From Candidatus Coatesiibacteriota bacterium (lineage in GTDB: Bacteria; B130-G9), in contig QMNL01000041.1 in NCBI GenBank assembly GCA_003647755.1, positions 1 to 9,214 on the forward strand: 9,214 bases of DNA, in the 5' to 3' direction. This document shows, piece by piece, positions 1 to 5,360 of the stretch. The notes beneath the pieces were generated by a model. That model saw nothing but the letters and a program-made list of their open reading frames with translations. It made no database searches and was not told the DNA's origin. The position numbers and the translations under genes were made by a program. Each line of letters begins with the position of its first letter. Position 1 is the first letter of the stretch.

Positions 1-49
1 GCTCCACTACATCACTCTTCTTCAAGCTGTAAACCACCCTTACACTCAT
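1..49 (-). CDS. 5' end of an unidentified minus-strand gene (partial)
   Basis: Reading the minus strand, an ATG at 49-47 opens a frame (MSVRVVYSLKKSDVVE) that is still open at the window edge. It is preceded by an in-frame TAA at 61-59 and an AAGGA Shine-Dalgarno-like sequence at 60-56, six bases from the ATG. A start, a well-placed ribosome site and an open frame facing away from folK fit the start of a divergent gene. Only 16 codons are visible, so the product cannot be named and the call could be chance. Confidence 0.35.
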   Translation of the reverse strand, partial: MSVRVVYSLKKSDVVE

Positions 50-340
50 TCGTAATCCTTAAGCGAATCTACTGAATACGTTGCTTAACTTCAACAGATT
101 GACGGGGAAGATGACGCATCGAGGGATAAAAGCTGCGAACTAGCCTTGCCGGACACTGTAAAACCATTCGCCCCAGCTGCAGAAGTGCGCATAATAGGCC
201 AAGCTCTTTTCTCCTCGTGTCTTGCCTCTGCTTGGTCTGTACCCAGGGAGACCCCAGGGACTGAATGGGGAGACTCATCTCCTTTTACTCAGGCAGGAGT
301 TCCCCCCAAAAGCTATCTGCTTTGCTAGGGCTCTGGTGCT

Positions 341-358
341 ATGGAGCGCTTCGTAGAG
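341..358 (+). repeat. Left copy of 18-base direct repeat bounding the hairpin cluster
   Basis: ATGGAGCGCTTCGTAGAG at 341-358 recurs at 591-608 with one mismatch (C to T at the seventh base), 250 bases apart in the same orientation. The copies sit at the two edges of the palindrome cluster. Confidence 0.7.
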
Positions 359-386
359 TAGCAGTGGAATTAGGGTGGTGCGTTTC

Positions 387-434
387 GGTCCCCCGAAGGG
401 GGGCCACAACAATAGCCGTGGGTGCAACCCACGG
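387..434 (-). repeat. Compound repeat unit 1: two hairpins joined by a CTATTGTT linker
   Basis: Read on the minus strand, this is hairpin CCGTGGGT-TGC-ACCCACGG (434-416), linker CTATTGTTGT (415-406), then hairpin GGCCCCCC-TTC-GGGGGACC (405-387, one G-T wobble pair). A second unit at 483-519 on the plus strand has the same order: hairpin, CTATGTT linker, hairpin. The shared linker suggests the two-hairpin block is the repeating unit. Confidence 0.6.
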
Positions 435-458
435 AACCCGTTCACGCAGGTATCCTCA

Positions 459-476
459 CGACCCCGAAAGGGGTCG
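459..476 (+). repeat. Palindrome with a GAAA loop
   Basis: CGACCCC (459-465), GAAA (466-469), GGGGTCG (470-476): a perfect 7-bp stem closed by a GNRA-type tetraloop, which would be very stable as RNA. It lies between the two compound repeat units. Confidence 0.65.
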
Positions 477-482
477 AACACC

Positions 483-519
483 CCCTCCACAGGGCTATGT
501 TCAGCCCTTTCAGGGCTGA
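483..519 (+). repeat. Compound repeat unit 2: weak hairpin, CTATGTT linker, strong hairpin
   Basis: A short stem CCCT-CCAC-AGGG (483-494) is followed by CTATGTT (495-501) and by the palindrome TCAGCCCT-TTC-AGGGCTGA (501-519). The arrangement copies unit 1 in the opposite orientation. A run of six T (527-532) follows seven bases after the second hairpin, so on the plus strand it might also weakly terminate transcription. Confidence 0.55.
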
Positions 520-545
520 TGTGCCGTTTTTTGTCCGTGACTGAC

Positions 546-564
546 CCGTGGGTTGCACCCACGG
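546..564 (-). repeat. Inverted copy of the CCGTGGGT palindrome
   Basis: CCGTGGGT-TGC-ACCCACGG at 546-564 is the exact reverse complement of 416-434. Only the loop (GCA against TGC) gives orientation, so the two copies face each other across the cluster, as in a BIME. Confidence 0.7.
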
Positions 565-575
565 CGACCAACCTT

Positions 576-593
576 CATCCCCATGCGGGGATG
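576..593 (+). repeat. CATCCCC palindrome next to the right boundary repeat
   Basis: CATCCCC (576-582), ATGC (583-586), GGGGATG (587-593): a perfect 7-bp stem whose last three bases begin the right boundary repeat (591-608). The left boundary repeat has no such hairpin, so the two ends are not equivalent. Confidence 0.6.
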
Positions 594-608
594 GAGTGCT
601 TCGTAGAG
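591..608 (+). repeat. Right copy of 18-base direct repeat
   Basis: ATGGAGTGCTTCGTAGAG, 17 of 18 identical to 341-358. Nearby, the 12-mer CCCCCCAAAAGC at 616-627 also occurs at 302-313, outside the left copy. The similarity therefore extends in patches beyond the 18-mer. Confidence 0.7.
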
Positions 609-680
609 ACTCTCACCCCCCAAAAGCGAAAACAGGGCCCAAAGCCACCCCAAGATAAAATGGGAAAACTCCTCGGGATG

Positions 681-710
681 TTGACTTGCCGATGTGATCG
701 ATTGTATGTT
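681..710 (+). promoter_or_regulatory. Candidate sigma-70 promoter for the folK-pdxJ operon
   Basis: TTGACT (681-686) matches five of six bases of the -35 consensus. After 18 bases it is followed by TATGTT (705-710), four of six for the -10. It is the best promoter-like pair between the repeat cluster and folK and would give a leader of roughly 140 bases. A second, weaker pair (TTGCCG 768-773, 16 bases, TATGTG 790-795) lies in an imperfect repeat of the same segment. Confidence 0.4.
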
Positions 711-857
711 GCCTCCAGCAGTTTCGGTGAGTGGTTACGTCGGCTTGTCCTTGCAGGTGTGATAGGCTTGCCGATACGATGGATTGTCCTATGTGTTAGA
801 AGCGGTGCGTGATGTCGCACGGAGCGAAGGAAGAAGGTGTCAGTGGAGGTTTCGCGA

Positions 858-1409
858 GTGGAGAGGGCTCAAGGGAGTTCGTCGCCCCGAAGTGCTGAAG
901 TCCTGGCATTTGTAGGACTTGGCTCGAACCTGGGCGACCGCCAAAATAACATACGAACAGCCCTTGATCTGATTGATTCCGTTTCAGGTCTTGGCGTTCT
1001 GGGCGTGTCGTCGTTTTATGAGTGCGAGCCGGTCGGTCGGTCGGCTCAGCCGGACTTCATCAATGCTGTTGCCGAGGTTGGGACATCGCTGTCGCCCCGT
1101 TCGCTGCTCAAGGCTCTTCAGGGGATAGAGAAGAGTATGGGCAGAGCTTCCTCGCGGCGGCGTTGGGGGCCGAGGCTCATCGATCTCGACATTCTCCTCT
1201 ATGGTGAGGCGCTCGTGCTTGAGCCTGACCTCGTAATCCCTCACGCCTTGATGCACGTGAGGCGCTTCGTGCTTGCCCCTCTTTGCGAGTTGGAGCCTGA
1301 CATTGTGCACCCGGTTCTTGGACTAAGGTGCCGGGAGCTTCTGCGACGGTTGAGGAGTGGCATGAGTCAGGCGAGATTCGCTGGCCAGTCTGTTCGGGTA
1401 GCAGTTTGA
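858..1409 (+). CDS. folK: 2-amino-4-hydroxy-6-hydroxymethyldihydropteridine pyrophosphokinase (HPPK)
   Basis: FolK transfers pyrophosphate from ATP to 6-hydroxymethyl-7,8-dihydropterin, giving the substrate that dihydropteroate synthase joins to p-aminobenzoate in folate synthesis. It is a soluble cytoplasmic enzyme. Visible family marks are the opening strand FVGLGSNLGDR (residues 18-28), the substrate-loop region YECEPVGR with QPDFINAV, and the signature WGPRLIDLDILLYG (103-116), whose two Asp residues bind Mg-ATP. IPHALMHVRRFVLAPL replaces the commoner PHPRM form. I chose GTG 858 because GGAGG at 845-849 sits eight bases ahead. GTG at 837 or 843 would add five to seven residues outside the conserved domain. 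At 183 residues it is slightly longer than a typical FolK because of a short non-conserved N-terminus. It is first in the operon, and its TGA shares an A with the next gene's ATG. Confidence 0.93.
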   Translation: MERAQGSSSPRSAEVLAFVGLGSNLGDRQNNIRTALDLIDSVSGLGVLGVSSFYECEPVGRSAQPDFINAVAEVGTSLSPRSLLKALQGIEKSMGRASSRRRWGPRLIDLDILLYGEALVLEPDLVIPHALMHVRRFVLAPLCELEPDIVHPVLGLRCRELLRRLRSGMSQARFAGQSVRVAV

Positions 1410-2056
1410 TGAAGGATGCGAGATACATTGCGGTTGAGGGCCCGATAGGGGTAGGGACGACGAGCCTTGCGAGGATGCTTGCCAGCCACTACAAGGGGAA
1501 TGCGGTGCTGGAGCGGCCGGGCAAGAACCCGTTCCTGTCGGATTTTTACAAGGACAAGGAGCGTTATGCGTTCCAGACGCAGCTCTTTTTTCTCTTCAAC
1601 AGGTATCAGCAGCTGCTTCATCTGAGCCAGCGTGAGATATTTGAGGCGGTAACATTCACCGACTACACCTTTGCCAAGGACAGGATATTTGCGAACTTGA
1701 ATCTTGATGAGAATGAGATAGCATTGTACAACAGGATCTATGGGTTTTTGGATGCCCGCTTGGCGAAGCCGAGTCTAGTGGTCTTCATTCAAGCCACGAC
1801 AGACGTCCTGATGAACAGGATCCGGATGCGGGGACTAGAGTATGAGAGACCAATCACCGAGGAATATGTTGACCAGGTCAATCGGGCATATAACTGTTTT
1901 TTCTTCCATTACGTCGAGACGCCACTTCTCGTGGTCAACACGTCCGACATCGACTTCGTCAACCAGCCAGACGACTTGATGGGCCTGATCGGCGAGATCG
2001 ACCGAATGGAGGAGGGCACGAGATACTATAGACCGCTTGGATCCACGAGCAGATAG
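1409..2056 (+). CDS. Deoxynucleoside kinase family protein (dAdo/dGuo kinase-like) with altered Walker A
   Basis: A 215-residue P-loop protein of the deoxynucleoside kinase family, which phosphorylates deoxynucleosides with ATP for salvage. It opens with YIAVEGPIGVGTTSLA. The Walker A motif (GxxGxGKT/S, residues 11-18) reads GPIGVGTT, with Thr17 (ACG, 1457-1459) where the catalytic Lys is expected. Other family features are present: LERPGKNPFL (34-43; Glu35 is the likely base), the YAFQTQLFFLFNRY helix, the KDRIFA motif (90-95) equivalent to the DRS/ERS motif, a lid with Arg137, Arg139 and Arg141, and PLLVVNTSDIDFV near the end. ATG 1409 overlaps the folK stop (TGATG), so translation is probably coupled. 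No strong Shine-Dalgarno is seen. An in-frame ATG at 1328 lies inside folK and adds an unrelated tail. The family is secure; activity and substrate are not, given Thr17. Confidence 0.88.
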   Translation: MKDARYIAVEGPIGVGTTSLARMLASHYKGNAVLERPGKNPFLSDFYKDKERYAFQTQLFFLFNRYQQLLHLSQREIFEAVTFTDYTFAKDRIFANLNLDENEIALYNRIYGFLDARLAKPSLVVFIQATTDVLMNRIRMRGLEYERPITEEYVDQVNRAYNCFFFHYVETPLLVVNTSDIDFVNQPDDLMGLIGEIDRMEEGTRYYRPLGSTSR

Positions 2057-2165
2057 GACCGAGACGGATGCGAGAGTCGCAGGTTTTTCCTTCCTGTTGA
2101 ATGAGGCTATGCCTCAGGTCCATTTTCTTGCTCACGGGTGTAGGCTGTAAAGTGGAGGAAGGAAA
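2057..2165 (+). promoter_or_regulatory. Spacer with two small hairpins between the kinase gene and panB
   Basis: This is the longest gap in the operon (109 bases). It contains TGCGA-GAG-TCGCA (2069-2081) followed by GG and TTTTT (2084-2088), a short-stemmed terminator-like structure. It also has TGAGGC-TAT-GCCTCA (2102-2116) with TTTT at 2123-2126. A GGAGG ribosome site for panB is at 2154-2158. The stems are only 5-6 bp, so they may be attenuators, processing sites or chance. I see no good promoter here. Confidence 0.3.
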
Positions 2166-3035
2166 TTGGCTGAAAATCGTGTAACTATCCCGGACCTGCT
2201 GTCCATGAAACGGGCGGGTCAGAAGATTGCGATGGTTACTGCCTATGACTATCCAACGGCCCGCTTGGCGGATGCGGCAGGTGCGGACGTGGTGCTGGTG
2301 GGAGATTCCGTTGGGAACGTGGTGCTTGGCTACCACAGCACGATGCCTGTTACGCTGGATGAGATGTTGCATCATACGAGGGCGGTTGCCAGGGGCTTGA
2401 GCCGGGCCCTGCTGGTGTCGGACATGCCCTTCATGAGCTTCAACGTCTCCGTGGAGGAGACGATCAGAAACGCGGGTGTTCTCATTAAGGAGGGCGGGGT
2501 CTCTGCCGTTAAGATAGAGGGTGCGGGGCCCAGGTGTGAAACGGTTCGGGCGCTCTGCGAGGCAGGCATATCGGTCATGGGACACATCGGTTTGACGCCG
2601 CAGTCGATTCACCAGCTTGGCGAGTTCAAGGTTCAGGGGTCGGCAGCGGACGATGCGAGCAGGTTGGTGGACGAGGCCAAGTCGCTTGCCCGTGCCGGCG
2701 TATTCTGCATTGTGGTCGAGGTTGTGCCGAGGGAGGTAGCCGCCGTCATAACGAGGGAAGTGAGCGTGCCCGTGATCGGGATAGGCGCTGGGCCTGATTG
2801 TGATGGCCAGGTTCTTGTATTCCACGATCTATGCGGTCTGAATGGGCCCGGCGAGAAGAGGCCGAAGCACGTTAAGGAGTACGTGGACGGATTTGGCGTG
2901 CTGAATGAGGCGGTTGCAAGTTACGTGCGGGAGGTCCGCTCGGGGGCGTTTCCCACGGATGGGCACTCATTTCACCTGAAAGTTGGTGAGCGTCGGGCTT
3001 TCTTTGCCCGTCAACGGGATGCTGAGAAGGTGTGA
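2166..3035 (+). CDS. panB: 3-methyl-2-oxobutanoate hydroxymethyltransferase (ketopantoate hydroxymethyltransferase)
   Basis: PanB adds a one-carbon unit from 5,10-methylene-tetrahydrofolate to 2-oxoisovalerate, giving ketopantoate, the first committed step of pantothenate synthesis. The 289-residue length is slightly above the usual 260-280. Conserved blocks run along the whole chain: VTAYDYP (24-30), LVGDSVGNVVLGYHST (44-59; Asp47 is a metal ligand), SDMPFMSF (85-92; Asp86 is the second metal ligand), AVKIEGAG (114-121), MGHIGLTPQS (138-147) and VVEVVP, with Glu185 as the probable general base, then IGIGAG and DGQVLVFHDL. The start is TTG 2166, seven bases after GGAGG; no ATG suits the conserved N-terminus. 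The folate cofactor links it to folK upstream. The stop lies one base before the panC ATG. Confidence 0.97.
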   Translation: MAENRVTIPDLLSMKRAGQKIAMVTAYDYPTARLADAAGADVVLVGDSVGNVVLGYHSTMPVTLDEMLHHTRAVARGLSRALLVSDMPFMSFNVSVEETIRNAGVLIKEGGVSAVKIEGAGPRCETVRALCEAGISVMGHIGLTPQSIHQLGEFKVQGSAADDASRLVDEAKSLARAGVFCIVVEVVPREVAAVITREVSVPVIGIGAGPDCDGQVLVFHDLCGLNGPGEKRPKHVKEYVDGFGVLNEAVASYVREVRSGAFPTDGHSFHLKVGERRAFFARQRDAEKV

Positions 3036-3036
3036 G

Positions 3037-3903
3037 ATGGAGTTTGCAGAGAGCAAGAGCGAAGCCAGGAGGCTCATAGCCCGGGCAAGGGCTGATGGCA
3101 AGACGGTCGGCTTTGTGCCCACGATGGGTGCGCTGCACAGGGGGCACACGAGCCTGATCGAGGCCTCGTCCTCGGAGCATGGCTACACAGTCGTCAGCAT
3201 TTTCGTCAACCCGACACAGTTCGGGCCCAACGAGGACCTCGATCGCTATCCCAGAGACCTGAAGCGCGACCTCGAGACCGCAGAGGGCGCAGGCGCCAGC
3301 CTCGTCTTCGCACCATCGGTCGAGGAGATGTATCCGGCTGGGTTCACAACTTTCGTGGAGGTCTCCGCCCTCGGCGATGTGCTATGTGGCGCCTCCAGAC
3401 CTGGCCATTTCAGAGGCGTAACGACTGTGGTTGCGAAGCTTCTGAACATCGTCAGGCCGGATGTTCTCTATCTCGGCCGCAAGGACGCTCAGCAGGCGAT
3501 CATTCTGAGCCGAATGGTTCGCGACCTTGACCTCGGTGTTAAAGTGAGGGTGATGCCGACGGTGCGCGGGCCGGACGGGGTTGCGCTGTCATCGCGCAAC
3601 GGATACCTCTCAGCGGAGCAGCGCGCTTGCGCCTCAAGGTTGTTCGAGTCGCTTAGTAAGGCTGGGCATCTGTTCGAGGCAGGGGAGCGCGATGTGTCGC
3701 GGCTTGTTTCTGCGGCGCGAGCTGTGCTCGATGGAGAGCGTGAGATAGCCGTGGAGTATTTGGAGGTCAGGGATGCTGAGAGTCTGTCGGAGTTGTCGCG
3801 GGTGGAAGATAGGGCGCTTTTGGCTTTGGCTGTGCGCATTGGTGATACTAGGTTGATCGATAACATTATTCTGGACCCCGGAACCGGTTCTTTCGAGGCT
3901 TAA
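3037..3903 (+). CDS. panC: Pantothenate synthetase (pantoate--beta-alanine ligase)
   Basis: PanC joins pantoate and beta-alanine using ATP, through a pantoyl-adenylate, to make pantothenate. It belongs to the nucleotidyltransferase superfamily of HIGH-motif enzymes. Seen here: VGFVPTMGALHRGHTSLI with HRGH at residues 34-37 (HIGH equivalent), FVNPTQFGPNEDLDRYPR (56-73), PGHFRGVTTVVAKLLNIV, LGRKDAQQ (146-153; the usual form is GQKDxQQ) and ALSSRNGYLS (183-192; the SSRN motif is the KMSKS counterpart). Its 288 residues are normal for the family. I chose ATG 3037, one base after the panB stop and preceded by GAGAAGG at 3024-3030. ATG 3019 or GTG 2983 would overlap panB and add non-conserved residues. 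It lies between the genes for its two substrate branches, panB and panD. Confidence 0.97.
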   Translation: MEFAESKSEARRLIARARADGKTVGFVPTMGALHRGHTSLIEASSSEHGYTVVSIFVNPTQFGPNEDLDRYPRDLKRDLETAEGAGASLVFAPSVEEMYPAGFTTFVEVSALGDVLCGASRPGHFRGVTTVVAKLLNIVRPDVLYLGRKDAQQAIILSRMVRDLDLGVKVRVMPTVRGPDGVALSSRNGYLSAEQRACASRLFESLSKAGHLFEAGERDVSRLVSAARAVLDGEREIAVEYLEVRDAESLSELSRVEDRALLALAVRIGDTRLIDNIILDPGTGSFEA

Positions 3904-3943
3904 TGATGGAAGTTAATTGCATGGTTAGCGAGGTTTTCAAGAG

Positions 3944-4297
3944 ATGCTAAGGATTGTTCTCGGCGGCAAGATTCACAGGGCTAGCGTAACAGGCTGCGAG
4001 CTCGAGTATGAGGGCAGTTTAGAGGTGGATCAGGACCTTCTGGACAAGGTTGACATGATCCCAGGGGAGAAGGTTGATGTTTACAACATCACTAACGGGG
4101 CGCGGTTCTCAACGTATCTGATCGCCGGCAAGCGAGGGAGCAAGGTGGTCTGTGTCAAAGGTGCGGCTGCCCGGTTGTGTGAGCCGGCAGATAAGATTAT
4201 TATAGCTACTTATAGAATGATTGACGAATCGGAGGTTCGCACCTTCAAACCACGCATATTGAGAATGAATGAGGATAACACGCCGATCGGCCACTGA
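3944..4297 (+). CDS. panD: Aspartate 1-decarboxylase precursor
   Basis: PanD decarboxylates L-aspartate to beta-alanine, the second substrate of PanC. It is made as an inactive precursor that cleaves itself between Gly24 and Ser25, and Ser25 becomes the catalytic pyruvoyl group. The cleavage context YEGS (22-25) is intact. The residues known from the E. coli enzyme fall at the same numbers: Lys9 in GGKIHRA, Arg54 and Tyr58 in NGARFSTYL, then GSKVVCVKGAAA. The 117-residue length matches the short bacterial form. Start ATG 3944 follows GAGG at 3929-3932 by 11 bases, a loose fit, but the MLRIVLGGKIHRA start is the family norm. Forty bases separate it from panC. Confidence 0.97.
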   Translation: MLRIVLGGKIHRASVTGCELEYEGSLEVDQDLLDKVDMIPGEKVDVYNITNGARFSTYLIAGKRGSKVVCVKGAAARLCEPADKIIIATYRMIDESEVRTFKPRILRMNEDNTPIGH

Positions 4298-4333
4298 GAT
4301 TGCTGCGGCGTATTCGTAGTAGTATGAGGCGAG

Positions 4334-5359
4334 ATGTTTTTGGCAATGGATAGCGCTGCGGCGGGCAAAGACGGCAATGAGAGGAGCCCTCGCTCCATGC
4401 CGGGCCGGTGGGGGAGTAGGAGTGTGCTGGGGCGATTGCACCCACTTGCTGATTGGCCGCTCAAGCTGTTCGCCGTGCTGATAGCGATATTTCTCTGGAT
4501 TATAGCGGCATCAGGCCACAAGGAGAACATAAGGATACCGGTCAACCTGAAGCTCGAGGGTCTAAGGCCTAATCTGCTGATTCTTGAGCAGTCGGTGGAG
4601 AAGATTGACGTTACAATCCGTGGAACGTCCCGCGTGATTAACTCGCTGACGGCTGACCAGATAAGTGTGTCGCATAGTTTGGCGGATGTTTCATCTCCCA
4701 AGGAGCTCACGGTTCGGATATTGCCGGAGGAGATCAAAGTGCCTCCGGGGACGTTCGTAACCTCAGTGATGCCATCATCCGTTCGGATCAAGGTCGGCAG
4801 AAAGGCCACCGTGAGGGTTCCTATTGATCTCGACATCAAGGGGAAGCCAGCTCCCAATTTCAGGATCGTGAGCGAGACCGCGGAGCCCAAGTCCGTCCTC
4901 CTGGAAGGTCCAGAATCCGTGCTGTCTCACGTCAAATCGATCAAGACCGAGGCGATAAATGTGAGTGGCGTTACCGAGCCTTTCACGGGACGAGCCTACC
5001 TGATCCCAATACATCCGCTTGTGGACTTCGTCGATACCAAAAGCGTGTTGGTTAGAATCGACGTTCGGGAGAGGGAAACGATCAGGAAGTTCCTATCGGT
5101 GCCGATCCAGCAGGTCCCGCCGGAACGGCCGGTCTCGATAGTGCCTCCTCGGATCAACGTTGACCTGAGAGGTCCCGTGTCTGCGCTTGCGAAAGTGGCA
5201 GAGGAGCAGCTAGTTGGCGTAGTCGATGTAATGGACCTGGGGGAGGGTCGCTACCTGCGGACTCCACGGTTTGACCTCCCGGATGGAATATCAGTCAAGA
5301 GCCGGGACCCAGACAAAGTAACCATCATCATTAAAGGCGACGGTGTAGGAGGAGAGTGA
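4334..5359 (+). CDS. YbbR-domain membrane-anchored protein
   Basis: A 341-residue protein with a polar, basic N-terminus (about 1-40), one hydrophobic segment at about 43-60 (PLKLFAVLIAIFLWIIAAS) and a long extracytoplasmic part with about three YbbR-type beta repeats: roughly 62-145, 150-235 and 240-338. The repeats show the family pattern of IPVNLKLEG or VPIDLDIKG openings and LEGP or DLRGP motifs. In many bacteria YbbR (CdaR) is encoded beside the diadenylate cyclase CdaA and modulates it. Here no cdaA or glmM is adjacent; the next gene is pdxJ, which is a common neighbour of the cdaA-ybbR cluster in deltaproteobacteria. GAGG lies at 4326-4329 before ATG 4334. ATG 4346 is an alternative start that loses four residues. 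The partner is unknown in this window. Confidence 0.85.
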   Translation: MFLAMDSAAAGKDGNERSPRSMPGRWGSRSVLGRLHPLADWPLKLFAVLIAIFLWIIAASGHKENIRIPVNLKLEGLRPNLLILEQSVEKIDVTIRGTSRVINSLTADQISVSHSLADVSSPKELTVRILPEEIKVPPGTFVTSVMPSSVRIKVGRKATVRVPIDLDIKGKPAPNFRIVSETAEPKSVLLEGPESVLSHVKSIKTEAINVSGVTEPFTGRAYLIPIHPLVDFVDTKSVLVRIDVRERETIRKFLSVPIQQVPPERPVSIVPPRINVDLRGPVSALAKVAEEQLVGVVDVMDLGEGRYLRTPRFDLPDGISVKSRDPDKVTIIIKGDGVGGE

Positions 5360-5360
5360 T

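Larger units (their letters stand above)
341..608. repeat. Cluster of six short palindromes, REP/BIME-like
   Basis: Six short perfect or near-perfect inverted repeats lie within about 210 bases: 387-405, 416-434, 459-476, 501-519, 546-564 and 576-593. Each has a stem of 7-8 base pairs and a 3-4 base loop. The cluster is bounded by two copies of an 18-base sequence (341-358 and 591-608, 17 of 18 identical). One palindrome appears twice in opposite orientation. Such clusters between genes are typical of REP/BIME-type elements mobilised in trans by a Y1-type (RAYT) transposase. No transposase is in the window, so the class is inferred from structure only. Confidence 0.7.
50..857. other. Long non-coding spacer left of folK
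   Basis: About 800 bases carry no frame with protein-like composition on either strand. The left part (50-340) shows only small features: an inverted repeat TTAAGC (59-64) / GCTTAA (83-88), and a small hairpin GGAGA-CTCA-TCTCC (269-282) followed by TTTT. The middle (341-608) holds the hairpin cluster described separately. The right part (660-857) holds a promoter-like sequence, an imperfect direct repeat and a short leader hairpin GTGCG (805-809) / CGCAC (816-820) just ahead of folK. Confidence 0.6.

Noticed and set aside
66..94. Minus-strand promoter TTGAAG-17-TAGATT for the left-edge gene
   Set aside because: The spacing is good, but the transcript would start at about 59, on top of the ribosome site (60-56), leaving almost no leader. 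Too weak to list as a feature.
501..532. Intrinsic terminator from hairpin 501-519 and the T6 run
   Set aside because: The T run begins seven bases after the stem instead of directly after it, and no plus-strand gene ends here. It is better explained as part of the repeat cluster.
387..593. CRISPR array
   Set aside because: The palindromes differ from each other in sequence and spacing. There is no constant repeat with unique spacers and there are no cas genes.
146..820. Open frames on both strands in the left spacer
   Set aside because: They run straight through the palindromes, have irregular composition and show no recognisable motif. The longest ones are by-products of the GC-rich hairpins.
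1959..2825. Long minus-strand frame opposite panB
   Set aside because: It mirrors the strongly conserved panB frame and is rich in His, Arg and Pro, as expected of a shadow frame. It has no family motif.
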